A stretch of 64,000 bases of DNA from Pachypanchax playfairii (taxonomy: Eukaryota; Chordata; Actinopteri; Cyprinodontiformes; Aplocheilidae). Location: assembly GCA_006937955.1 (NCBI GenBank), contig SSNP01000082.1, positions 1,313,116 through 1,377,115 of the forward strand. Reading direction: 5' to 3'. The notes beneath the pieces are model-generated. The model was given only the letters and a program-made list of their open reading frames with translations, was not told the origin of the DNA and ran no database searches. Both the position numbers and the translations under genes were made by a program. This document shows positions 24,621-37,200 of the stretch, in pieces. How positions within the stretch are numbered: the first letter of the stretch is position 1; each line of letters starts with the position of its first letter.

Positions 24621-26139
24621 AAAACATAACATCTTTTCAGTGCTTGGTATCAATACTGTAAATTTATGATTCCATTATATTATCATTTGGAGATTAAATA
24701 AATCCATTTATCTTATTTACATTTTTTTAGCATTGATTTGGTAATTTGATAAATGCAAAGGGATAATCAAACATTTTTTAATTCAGCTTTAGGTCTTATC
24801 CTAATTCAACATGAATTAAAAACATGACATTGTACATAAGAACTACTTCTTGAGACTGCAATACTTTTGCTTGGAGCACGTTTTTCAGTATAGGTTTTAG
24901 TCCAGCAGCAATAAGAATGTTGCAGGTTGTTGCTCTTGATGCATCTTAGACTCCAACAGTGTTTTTCATTTTTGTATCTTATGATATCTACCTACATCCT
25001 TTGGATAACTTTTTACAGCCTGTATCTACTATTTTTATCCAGTTATACAAATGTGTCAGTCCTAAATCAAACTGAATGACTTGAAGACATACTTTCAATC
25101 AAAATTAAACTTTACCTAATTAAATTTCTCTCATACGTTTTTATTTACCATTTAAATCTCAATATAATATGAAGTTAAAACATCAACACATAACATTTCA
25201 CACTGATTTTGATTGTTGAGATTGTTTTCTCTGTATATCTTACATGTTTTTTTTAGATGAGCAGCCATACTGATAATTATCAGTTACCAACGTGTAAAAA
25301 GGTCTGAACAGCATCTGCTCTAGAACCTAATAATTATGAAGAGATATTGATGGTTGCAAGTCAGCTGCTTAATAAATTCAGATATTGATCTGGTGTTCGT
25401 GCCTTTTGACAATGACCCTCCCGTCTCTCCGGCCCTCATTCAGACATGACACAATGGCATCCAGCTGGTAGCTCAGCGGTGTTGTATCAGCAAAACACAG
25501 ATCCACCTAAAGAGCCTCATGAAGTCTTCAAACTCAGACCTGCAAATGCTTTACCTAAAAATATTTCATATTTTCAGTCTTATGTGAGTGATTTCAAGGG
25601 ATTACTGTCACCTCCAGCATGCACCTCCACACTTCAATACCATCAAATGAGAAGAGCAGTTTAATTATGTATTGATTAGAGACATCTATTGATTTAATCA
25701 TCTAAAACCTTATAGCTATAATTTAAAGCTCAGACCGCTTGTCAGATTGACATCTGGTAACACGCTTCTTCAGTAGTTTGGGTTTCAAGAATATTTTATC
25801 AGAGATTTTATACTTCTTTAAAAATATATATAATTTTGTGGGTTAATTTCACATTTTTTCATAAAAAATCAGAATTAAATTATTTTGTTTTACTGAATGG
25901 TTGTTTAAAAACTCATTATCATAGGTATGTTGATGTTTACAAGCAACATTGACTGGGATGCATCATTTAACAGCAATATAAATATTTTACTTTTCTGTAA
26001 ATAAAGAAGGCAACCTTCTCTTTTTAATACCTCACCTCATATCTACAGTGTTTAAATACTGTAAAGCTGTGAGAAATTTTTTAAAGGGAGAAAGAAAATG
26101 TCATATTCCACGTTAAATCTCTTTAATCTGATTGCTTAA

Positions 26140-26400
26140 TGTTGTGTTGTGGAGGTTGAGATGACCGCCTGAGCTCCACATGGCTAAAAGTCCGGCTGTT
26201 TGGCCACAATCAATAGGGTTAAGGTCATTAACATGTTATGAATGCAACAAGGCCCTGGGAACGCAGAGAAGAGGACCACTGAGCTGGGCTCTGATTGGCT
26301 GCAGCTTGTCTCCAGGAAAGGCCATCCCCCACTGACCTTAGATGTCATTTGAAGGGCTGATGACCTCTGACCTCTTGCTTAGAGGTGATGGAGAGTCTTT
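26140..26400. promoter_or_regulatory. Candidate regulatory block with perfect DR1
   Basis: A complex, GC-balanced island in AT-rich spacer. TGACCTCTGACCT at 26361-26373 is a perfect direct repeat of the AGGTCA half-site with 1-nt spacing (reverse complement AGGTCAGAGGTCA). A CCAAT-type box (GATTGG, about 26292) lies upstream. It could be a prtg or rfx7 enhancer; this is inference. Confidence 0.35.
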
Positions 26401-26644
26401 GAGTTTGCATAAATTCGACTGGGTAAACATAAAGAATGTTTAGTGTTTGTTTGGAAAAGTAAAATGTTTTCTATGAGCAGAGAGCAGTTTGTAACTGTGT
26501 GTTTTTGTGTTGCAAATTTTAATATTATCTTGGTGTAAAATGTAAAAACAACAGAAAGCATTCGTCTCTCTAAACAGCAAATAACTCAATCAAACCAATC
26601 TGTGCGTTGTATATTTTACTGATTAAAGAAGAAAGAAACACCGC

Positions 26645-26777
26645 TCATCTGATCGTGAGGTGCTGGATCAAAAAAAGTACATTAAAAAAAGGGAAATCCG
26701 CACACTTCGATCTGCGATTGTGAGAGATTTTTTTATTCAAGCTTTTGGTCAAGGGCCTTCTTCAGGAGTAGTGTAGT
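26645..26777 (-). repeat. Short interspersed repeat (unnamed)
   Basis: 'aaatccgcacacttcgatctgcgattgtgag' is followed by a T run and 'ttggtcaagggccttcttcag' (given here in parts). I recall this as a repeated teleost segment. The flanks 'gtagtgtatattttactgattaaa' partly repeat the sequence at about 26607-26630, so it may be an insertion with a duplicated flank. Family name unknown. Confidence 0.4.
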
Positions 26778-27041
26778 AGTGTATATTTTACTGATTAAAA
26801 AAATCTTTCAGTAATTATTGCTAACAACCAAAAAGGAAAAAGGGAGATAATAATTGTTTAGCTTGTATTTGTTTGTCTGTAGAACCAGCAAATTATCTAA
26901 TACATTTTATATCAACAAATTATGAACCACTGATGAATATTCTGAAATATGGAAAGTAATTATTAGGTATAACTCCCCAATCAGCTGGCTGCCATAAATA
27001 ATCAAGTTTAACCAACAAAAAAAGTGTTTTAACTGTAAGTT

Positions 27042-27299
27042 TTAACCCTTTAATTGCCACCGTACTGGACTTGGGCCGATTTGTCATTCATTTGCATACA
27101 GCCGATAGGGAGCGTAAATTTTACATCAATACCAGCAAGTTATACATCTTTGGAAAGCATTTCTTCTCAATAAAAACATCCAAAACATAATTTTTATGCC
27201 AACCAGTCACTCAAAAAACATAGGAGCTACAGCTGGCAGCAATTTAGGTATGGAAACTTTTGTGCACAAGCTCTAAAGAGGTGGATGTTATGGGGTTAA
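27042..27299. mobile_element. TTAA-flanked MITE (piggyBac-like ends)
   Basis: TTAA at 27042-27045 and 27296-27299 brackets the element. Inner ends are CCCTTTAATTGCCACC on the left and, read inward on the minus strand, CCCCATAACATCCACC on the right. TTAA duplications and CCC-starting termini are piggyBac hallmarks. At 258 bp with no ORF it is non-autonomous. Confidence 0.5.
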
Positions 27300-27508
27300 A
27301 GATATTGGGCTAAAGTTTAATGTGATCATAGGTAAGAATCTTCACAAACATGCCGGGTGCTCACAGATCATCAGAAACATTAAGCCATTGCATAATTTTC
27401 AAGATTTGACCAAAATAACTATCATATCACAACACAGGTTGATATTAGTTTAACTATGGAATCGAAGGTAGCCAGCAAGAGGCTGATACGATCAAGGAAT
27501 ATAAGACT

Positions 27509-28402
27509 ATGGATGCAATGATACTACTTTTTTCAAATCGATACGATATCAATATTGGATCTAAGTACTTGCCGATACCAAATACGGTACCAATTTTCTT
27601 CTATGCTTGTTACAACAAATGATGGAGAACTCGATAAAAAAAATGAAATATTAAAGAGGCCATTTCATACAAATTTCAGGAATTTGTGGTTTATTCTTAA
27701 GTATTAACCTGTAATATGAAACATTTTCTATCTAAAAAAACATCAGGAAACACTGATTAACAGATCTTTCAATCTGTCTGCGTCAAAATTCGTCTGGTTC
27801 CGTCAGGCCTCGAGCAGCAGCTCGTTCATATTCATTATTCGAATTTGCTGGACTCAGATTGGCTAACAAACTAGCCTATGAGAGCACAGCATACTGTTTC
27901 CTGCTCATGGCAACAGCAGACGTTCTCTCTTCCTGTTTGTTACGTCTTATGCTACAGCTTTTAGCCAGCAGCATGCTAGGAGTGGTTTCAACTGCAGGAG
28001 CTGCTGAATACTAACAAACAAAGGAGGTGTGATGAAACAGATACAGGCCATTCGAACTCGAAATTTATCACCATCTGCGTAGTTTGAGAGATAAAAACTG
28101 AAATAGAAGTTGTTGACCTGTTTTCACACCAGCTATGAAGGTAAGAACACCTGTGGAGCTAAAATATTCAACAGAAACCTCAGAAAAAATGTTTTTAATG
28201 GAAGGGCCTCTTTAATAAAAATGAACACAAAACTAAAATTTCAAGTGAAAAATATTCTTTTTCTGTAAAATTATTGCAAGTTTCCACATTTTAAGTATCG
28301 GTTTATAGTATCTGTTAACTAACCAAACAAAACCGATGCAAGTACATTAGAATGGTATCGGCCCCGATAGCCGATACTAGTATTTGTATTAGTGCATCCC
28401 GA
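27509..28402. mobile_element. DNA-transposon remnant with 'ggatgca' ends, itself interrupted
   Basis: The left end reads ggatgcaatgatact and the right end, on the minus strand, gggatgcactaatac. Just inside, both sides carry iterated 'cgatacc/tatcgg' motifs that are inverted relative to each other (27535-27600 and 28295-28385). The centre is occupied by the inserted element at 27651-28215. No transposase frame. I infer a hAT-type MITE but could not confirm target duplications. Confidence 0.45.
27651..28215. mobile_element. TTAA-flanked MITE nested in the preceding element
   Basis: TTAAAGAGGCC at 27651-27661 and its exact inverse GGCCTCTTTAA at 28205-28215 delimit 565 bp. TTAA probably represents the target duplication. 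No ORF. It sits inside the 'ggatgca' element, so it inserted later. Confidence 0.55.
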
Positions 28403-28487
28403 TATAAGAACTTCAGTTTATAATTTCTTTTGATAAACCTTTAAAAAAAAAACAACACAAAAACACACTAAACGTTCTTTACAAAAG

Positions 28488-31256
28488 TTTATTGGCTTTT
28501 AAAACCACTTTAAAAATCTCACCAGTGAGTACTTTCCATTGAAAAAAGAAACAACGCGTTTGCAATATTAACAAGCTACTGTACATGAAGCAGAACACCA
28601 GACAACAACACAGAGGAGGGTTTTTTCTTCTTTTCTCATCTACTGGTAGAAACGGACAAGATAGTCGAACAGAGTCGGGTCAGGAAAAGGTAAAGAATCA
28701 GAGTTACTGCTTGATGAAGCGCTGTAATCATAAAGAGGTGTATTTCCTTCATTTAAATTCAAATATCAGTGCCATATTGTTAAAGAACAGAAAAGAAAAA
28801 AAAGAGAGAAAATGTTACTTTTTTCACAAATGCATTTTTTTAAAAAATAGGAATAGATAATGTTGCAAAAAACATAAAATATAGAACATTAACTTAGTAA
28901 ACATCACACACACACACGGAAATAATGTAACTTATGAAACTAGCACTGCCAGTCTGGTTAACAGAACCTGCCCAAATCACAGAAGACAGTGGTTACCAAG
29001 AATACAAACAACAGAAGTCATCACACATGCGTGCGTACAATCATTTATAAACATAATGAGCATGTAGGTTTTAAAAGGTTGTTGAACTTTTTCCCCCCCA
29101 TCAAAGCTTTGTATTCTCAGGTATGAGAATGAGTAAGAAATGTGTATCTCACTGAGATTAATGCACATTTTGCTACAAGACAATTAGTCATTTTGTGACA
29201 ACTCATTTATTTTCCTTACTCGTCTTTTCATAAAAAATATTCTTTTTTTAGTTTTTTTTTTCCTCGGGCATCCATCATTACTTTTTGTCCATAAAGATGT
29301 GACAAAGCCATGTGTCATAAAAATTTAGTGCAATATAGACGTGGAACCTCCAAAGTTTGTTTTTTTCTTTCTTTTAAATCCAGTGTCTGCTGATAGACTT
29401 TGAGCACAATGTCACAGAGATGTCTGCAACCAGCTAACAGTTTCACAACATTTTTTTCTCTCCATGCTATTGATCCTGCTCACAGCACACATCGCTTCTG
29501 CAACTGCAGAATCCTATTCTTTGAGTATTTAAAAAAAAAAAAGAAAGAAAAGGATAAAAAATAAAATCAGCAAGCGAGACCAGACAGCTTTACTGTTACG
29601 ACACACTGAGCCAGAAATGTAACACACAACATACAGTATCTTGCCAACTATAAATCTGTTAAGCTTCTTTTTTTTCTGTTTGATGGCACATACTTAGCTA
29701 GATAATGGCCATAATATAGTGTCTTGATACATCAAATCTCTATGTATCTATCCTATTTACAGATGGAGCTTAAACATGACTTGTACAACATTGACAAATA
29801 GCCAAAAACTCAAGCAAGCATCCTACTGTTATCACATAGCCTACCTGGCTAGCAGTGATGGTTTCAACATGCTTTCAGGTCCATGGTTACCTATAAAACA
29901 TAGGACAGTGACCATTTCACAAATTTACAAACTGTACATAAGATTCACGCAACTTAATCCTTTTTTTTTTTTTTATATCTCTGAGGCCGCCTGCTTCCTG
30001 TTTTTTCACTAGGAGTGTAATAATCTCTTAAGATTCTCAAACGGATCGTCTTTGGTATGGACGTAAGGCCGGATCTCCGCAAACATAATTTTCACCTAAT
30101 CTCAAGATGACATCGAAGCATATAACGTGTCAACTTCGTAGCGAAGCCTTCTCCATACCCGTCGATTCTATTGATTCAAGCTGGGAGTTTAGAATGCCAA
30201 TAAAAAATAAAGATAAAAAATAAAAAAGTGAAATACAAAGAAAAATCTCATGACCGAAGTGTGCCTTGCTGTGGTTTTTAAGAAGTGGCACATTTCTCTA
30301 AGGGCACGCACAGTTAGCCTACGCAATATATATTGTAACAAAAAAACGGAATACGAAAAAGTATTGAAAAGATCAGAGTCACAGCTGCCTTGATAGGATG
30401 AAGATCTGGATGATGAAGATCTGGATATCTTAAACACTATATACAGTTTCTCTTAAGATGGCGTAAGGCCTTAAACTTTGTGAATAAGGCAGCCAGTTGA
30501 TGATTTCTTCCATAGACTAACCCACAAAGTGGTCTGCACTGCCATCTCCTCCCCCTACGACCCTTATACTCCCTTTGTAAGATATTAAACAGTACAAGAA
30601 GTATAGGCTTTGAGAAATTTCACTCTTGGACAAAGCTCAGATGTGAACCAGTCTTCCAATGATTTAGTAGATGATAAAGTATAAAGATTATGTCAGAAAT
30701 TCAGCACCTGGGAGCTCAAGATGCTACCCTTGTAATATTTTGATATGGCAGGCAAATGTACTACAACTATCATGTGCATAACACTACCATACCAATATTG
30801 TCTCCATTTGGTTGAACTGCACACATTGAAAATAGTACATGACAGCATACGGTTTTTGGTGAAGTCTTTGTGCCAGATTTCCAAACCATCTCAACTTCCT
30901 AATTGTTCATTCGGTAAAAATATTGCATTATTGAGTTTACCTTTCAGAGAATGTTCATAGCACACGACTGTGGTCTGCCTTGTCGCCACCCGAGTGCTCA
31001 CACTCTTTACTTGAAATGCTTACATTTTTGATTTTAGAATAGGGAAGTGAAAAAAGGGGTAAATACTGACAGTTTTTTGGTGATAAATCAGTAGGAAAGG
31101 AAGTGACTTAACATCAGCGGGAGAGATTTTCTATTAAGTCTGGCACTGAAAAAAAATGGCAAAGTCCCGACAAATCCCAACAAACTGTGGTCTTAAAAAC
31201 AGAGTACATATGCACCAAACCAAAAGACAGAGAACAGAGATCTTACAGAGTAAAAT
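28488..31256 (-). other. rfx7: rfx7 3' UTR with distal poly(A) signal
   Basis: About 2.8 kb of AT-rich sequence follows the rfx7 stop. A minus-strand AATAAA at 28488-28493, just before the transposon cluster, is the likely distal signal; other tttatt occurrences exist. A short CA run lies near 28905-28916. No competing ORF is convincing. Confidence 0.5.
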
Positions 31257-34200
31257 TTAACCCAGCATCTCAACTGTAGTAGGCTGGTCTTTGCTCTCCA
31301 GCCAGTCGAAACCAGAGTTCACAGTATCACTGCATATCTGCTGAAAAAGCGGGTCGTTTTTCAGTTCTTCCAGTGTCGAGTCTTCATATTGTTCCTGCTG
31401 CTGATTGGGATCGAACAACAAGTTTGGGTCCAATGTGTTCAGGTCAGTGATGCTACTGGACAGATCTGAGGTCAGTCTGATGTCGTTTGAGAAGTCAGAT
31501 GCCACTGCGTTGAGCTCTGAAGCTACCTGACCTACAAGCTGGGAGCTGGGATTGAGACCATCCTCCCCCAGCAAGTCCTTGACAGTGTTGTTGAAATCAA
31601 TCTGCTGCTGTTCATCCTCCACCTCCTGCTGCTGTGTGCTCTGGAGGAGGAGCTGCGGTTGTGTCTGCACAGGGTCTTCTTGGAGCTGCTGCTGATGCTG
31701 GTCTTGCTCACCGGGACCTGCTTGTGCTTGGCCGTCCCCAGTAGAGAAACTCATCTGTTCCTCACTGCCTGTGGTGAGGTAGCCGTGCTGCTGGAGCTCA
31801 AAGGCTGCAGCAGGGCTGGAGCTGACGGGCAGTTGAGTCTGGTGAGCTGTTCCTCCTGCAAAGCTCTGAGTGGTCTCCAAGATCTGTGTGAGGTTCATAC
31901 GGGCCGTGTAGTTAGAGGGGAGGTTGTTTATGCCTAGGCCACGGACGGAATCGTCTCCGTCAGCTTCCATCTTGCTGAGCAAAACGTTGGTGATCTTGGA
32001 TGTGTTATTCTGACCTTGCACGGGCAGCATCTCACTCTGCATCATGATGTTTAGAGGAACAGACTGACTACGCTGGACCATGCTATGGACGGAGCTAACT
32101 GTCTGGCTGTTGGACAGGATGTTGAGCACCTCAGAGGTGATGAGGGAGTTAAAGGGTGAGACCACAGCTCGAGTTGTTGTGGAGGTGCTTGTGGTGGTGG
32201 TTGGAGGAGCGGTGTTGCCACTGAAGTTCCTCTGCCGCACTGCAGGACTAACACTGCGACAACGAAATGTACTGGACATGGATGAGGCTGAAGCCTTGTT
32301 GTCCAACGGAGCAGGTACGGCAAAACTCTCCTGTTTAGTAGGAGTGGTCACAACTGTTACCTGCTGCTGTGGCTGCTGCTGAACTGGAGAAATGGGTGTC
32401 AAGCGTCCAAAGTGAGCGCTATCTTGTCTCGACTGAGACTGAAATGACTGGCCAGGAATTGCAAACGCGTGAGGTTTGCGGAATTGATCATCTACCAGGT
32501 CTTGGTAGCTGGGCAGAATGCCGATGCTGTGGTTGGACAAAGGACCAGCAGAGGTACTGTTGTAGCGGTTGTTGATCCACTCCAGCTTGGCCTTGTCAGG
32601 GTGTGTTGCCATGGGCCTCTGCATGGGCTTAACAGGGCTGCTGGAGACAATACTCGCATCGTGATACCCCGTGATGCTCGAGTTAATTGGAGTAAATGCA
32701 AAAGGGTTTCTGCACTCCACTGGACTTGGGGGTACGCTGCTGCTGCAGTTGGACAGCGGTGTGCTGATGGGGGTGTGACGACCCATAGCTCCATCCACAG
32801 GGGTGATGGGGGCCATGCGAGAGCAGGGGCTCTCCCTTGTCAGACTATGAGTGAGCGTCATTTCAGAGGTGGGTGTGGGTGTTGGGGTTGGCGTTGGGGT
32901 TGGTGTGGGAGTCTGAACGGGAGTGGTGCTGCTGTGGGTAGAGTGGTAAAAGGTAGAACTGGCTTGATGAGCGCCAAGGATGGAGCCTTGACTGCTGGCT
33001 GACTGACCCTGAAGGGAGACTTCAACGCAGTTCCCAAACAGACCCTTCAGCTTCATCTGCTCCTCCATCTGCACCAGTTCCTCCACTATACTGTCCTGGG
33101 TCATGTCGTCATCATTGAATGGGAAATAATCCATGCTGGGCTGAGAACCAGCAAAGTCAACCATCTCCTGTGTGAGAGAAAGCTGACCTGAAGCCTCGGA
33201 AGGTTGAGCTATCATGGAAAGTTGGTCGGAAGAGGCTTGTTTGTGTTCTGCTGGTATCTGCTGTGTCTCCCATATTGTGCTCTTTAACTCGCTCACAGAG
33301 GCGTCATGTGGTCCTGAGTTGGCTGGTATGGCGTGAGGGTCCCCGGTGATCTGCTGCAGCAACGCCTGATCGCAGGTGTTTCCAGCTGCTCCTAAGGTGG
33401 TATTGATGTTGATAGAAGAGTCGTCGGGTTTCACTGGTAAATCCTGCTGTTTGACGCCAGTCTGCGTTCCCTCCGTGTTTGTTAGGGGTGCGTCAGAGAG
33501 TGCAAGGATCTGTGTGGGCCCTGTAGGTGTGTGTTTCACAGTCCCTTTGCAGGGAGCACTCTCTGGTCTGGCAGGGGTTCCTGGTCTGGGAATCCTCTTA
33601 ATTGCAGCACTGACCCCAGGTTTAGGATTGTCAACTAAAGCAAGTGGTTGCTGGGAGATAAATACCCTTTTAACAGGGATGGCGTGAGACTCCACAGCTG
33701 CGCGCTTCCTGGGGCTCTTGGTATCAGCGCTGGGATCTTTCGAGATAACAGCAGACAAGCCATTAGATGATGTGTTGCCATTGGAGTTCTGATTATCAAC
33801 AGTCAAGTACAAAGTACTGTCATGGCAGTTACTGTTATTGCTGTCCTGAGTCCCAGCTACAGAGATGGAAAGTGACGAAGAATCACTTTTCATCCTTATG
33901 CTCTTTTCTGGTCCTGGTGAACATTTAACAAGGAAGCTTGGCTCACTCGCAGCCCTGAATTTGGCCACTCGCTCCTCTTTGCCTCCACCAACGTGTTTCT
34001 CTGCACTGGATGTGAAGATAATGTCATTTCCAGCTTCAACCACCCCTTTGGTGTCTGCAGAGAGGGTTGAGGTGGATGTTGCAACGCTGGGCCTGACCGC
34101 AGGGGACTGAGGGGCAGCCGAACTTCCGCTTTGTAACTGCTGGGAATCATCCAAGGGAGTCATCGTGCTCACGCCGGCTGAGGCTGGTCGCACGGTTGTG

Positions 34201-37200
34201 CTGCTGCTGCTGGGAGCCAGAGCGATGGCCGTCATCTTCACAACGTTCACTGAGCTGACGTGGGACGTGGGCATTACGGTTTTTATGGGGCTGTTGGTGA
34301 TGAGCAGGGTGGGAGGAGAGCGCAGGGTGATGGCACTAGTGGCAGAGGGCTTGGGCAGGATCTGGGCGTACCGCGTACCGTGCCGTGCCAGCCGGTCTCC
34401 CACAGGACTAGCTGGAATGTTTTGGGGAGTTTTGGGGGACTGTTTGAGAGCAGCCTGAGTGACAACTTGGAAGTTCACAGGCAACACTTTTCCTTCTGCT
34501 GTGCCCACAGGGCTGGGGGAGGTCATCAACTGCCTGCTTCTCTGTACCTGAAGGAGAAATAAAACCAGTTAGCACATTCAGACACAAACAACATCTTTGA
34601 AAATAACTATCAAAATCCGTTTTGTACCGTCACCGGGCTTGGAACAGCTGCTACAACGATTCCTATGGTGGGCTGAGGGGACAGCAGGGCCGGGCTGCCA
34701 GAGGGGATGGTGGGTCCGGGGGTGCTAGCCTCTGATCTCTTGATTTGGGTCTCAGCAGGCAGGGGGGAATGCAGCTTCTGCTCCTGCTGCTTTCTCTGGA
34801 TTTTGCGTTGCAACTGCTGCTTTGCATCAACAGAAGGAGACGGCAGCGTCTTCACTTGAGGCTGGAATGAGTTCGCCTCAGCAGTGGGCACAAACGCAGA
34901 GGCAGGAGTCGGGGTCTTCATTCCTGCACAGGCACGAAAGATCAAAGGAAACATGAGACAAACAGTGGACGATCCATAGTAATCTGTTATGGAGAAGCAT
35001 TTGATCACCGAGCACACAATACAGAGCTCAGGTTAGATACTGTAAAACATCCACAGTGATTAGCAGAACTTACGATAGTCTGAGTAATAGATTTTATTTC
35101 ACAACTTTTAATGTATTGGCTGATTTTTAAATTGTTTTTAACCTCATAAGTTACAGGTTAAAGCAAAGAATAAGAACCCGACTGTGCTGCGTGATGTCTG
35201 TGGTACACATGGCAACAAATATAAAGTTGGGAAACCGTGAGACGCTGATCAGAACTTATTTTTTAAAAGAGATTTTACCTGTAAAGATTAAATTTTCCTG
35301 ATTAAACAAGTTAAAATGTCCATTACGGATCATGATGAAAGAATTATTAAAAGTCAGTAGTATGTGATGATTATCTGTTTTTTCTACTACTGCAGCATAA
35401 GCCTTGTGTATCTTACTGGAAATAAGGAATGAGATATATTTATATATGAGGAATTACTGCAGAAACAAAACAAAATCAGCCAAAAAATATTTACTTTACA
35501 TGATTTGGTAAATCACACACAGACGTCAAGTCTAGTATTAAAGCTCAAAACAAATACAACATTAGGAGAACATAGAACTCCATCAAATGAGACATTTAAC
35601 ATAACTTAACTGCATCTTACTGCATCTGATTGAAATATGTTCAGAACTAACTTTAAATCTGGAGTATTACGTAAACTGGACTTGTAAATATCTATTTTTG
35701 CTGCCTAACCCTCCAGTCAGATGTAAAGACGATGCACAGCATTTACCTGTGGGTGTTCCAGTCATAACAGTAAGTGCAGCCATGGACTTTGTACCAATGT
35801 AGTGACTATTGAGCAGGAAGCGGGCCAGGTCCTCCACGTTGTCAAACTGGCGACTTAGAACCTTTTGAGCCCACTCACACACCAGCCCACAGGCTGCGGA
35901 TCTCATTTCATCCTCAGCGTTGGGAGACTGGCCCGACGACTCCATCAGCTCACACTAATCAGAACGGAGCAGCAGGTTTAGTGCATTACGCTGATTTAGG
36001 AGTTTGACTGACTGGTAAACAAGTGCAACTTACCCCGTCACCAGATTTCTGTAGATCCAGGTTGGGTAAGGACGGCATGTGGACGAAAGCTTTCTTCCTT
36101 AACCCGCTATAACAGTATGTGCAAAGGAGTTAAGGAGTCTCAAAGCACAAATACAAGATTTTAAAAACATCAATCGTCAATAATTTTCAGGCAAGTTTGG
36201 GACTGATCGATCAGATTTAGATACCTGCCGTTGTGGAAATATTGTTTTTCATGAATAACTATTAAACTCATGATGAGATCAAAGCGATTCCAAAAGCTAA
36301 ATGTATGTTTCCATGGACGAAGATTCCAATAATGATTATAAAATGAATGTAGGACTATTAGCTTTATGTGTAAATCACATTATTGGGGAAATTAGCTTCT
36401 TGGTGGGGGTCTGTGCCTGCCGAGTGCTTTCTGATCCTTTTAATGGATTTTCTCATTCTGAGTATAATAAATAATTTGAATGCGTGTACAACAGCATATA
36501 ACATTTCTCAGTATAAGTGCTGATGAATCTCATAAGCAGTCAAGGATATTTGGATTTGCCCCTCATGCCCAGTCGACGTGCCTTCATGTTAGGAAAGACA
36601 TTTTTCATGATCTTCCCAAAGTCTGCAGCACTCAGTGGATTGTAGCCGAGATTGTCACAGTAGCTCCTGGAAGGAGACGAGAGTCCACATGAGCTTCTAA
36701 TGAAACACATATGTAAAAATAAAAAGACTGTCTGTACTCCCGTCGTCATCTTTTCCCCGCCCACACTCACTTGTATTCATCGTACACCTCCTGCTTCGGG
36801 AGGGACGTCTCTGGGTGCTCCTCTAGGTGATTGCGTATCCAGTTGAATGCATACATCTGTTGAGTACGACTTGACGACATGGAACTCTGATCACTGAAAC
36901 AAAACCAGATCTGGTGAGGTCCCATCTTCAACTGTTCTGCATCATTTCAGACTGATACAGAAACTTTTAATATCCTAATCCAGCAGGAGGAGAAAGAACC
37001 AGCGTGACATCACAGTGGGTTCCACAACTTCACTCTCAAACTTTCTGTTGAGATTCATGCAAAACGCTCTTATTTTAAACCTTTACGTTACAGCTGATTT
37101 TGTATTACACTGTTATTTGCATTGAATTTGATGATGATTCGCAAACAGCAGCTGGCTATAACATCTGGAGGACGTCCTGCTGGAATCTCAGAACATTTCG

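Larger units (their letters stand above)
24621..28487. other. Spacer between prtg promoter and rfx7 3' end
   Basis: No gene is seen. The left 1.5 kb is AT-rich. A complex block at about 25380-25680 may be a conserved noncoding element, and the block at 26140-26400 is listed separately. From 26.6 kb on, the spacer is mostly DNA-transposon remnants. In human the NEDD4 gene lies between PRTG and RFX7; no trace of it was recognised here. Confidence 0.5.

Noticed and set aside
24621..28487. Search for a NEDD4 remnant between prtg and rfx7
   Set aside because: No HECT, WW or C2 coding similarity recognised; the space is transposons and noncoding DNA.
31659..34562. Plus-strand frames of 68-177 aa opposite the rfx7 last exon
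   Set aside because: Antisense shadows of a confidently identified 1096-codon coding exon; no splice or family support.
36540..36770. rfx7 exon read on to a stop as the gene end (SKYP then stop)
   Set aside because: Conserved RFX sequence resumes at 36118 when an AT-AC intron is removed; the stop lies inside the intron.
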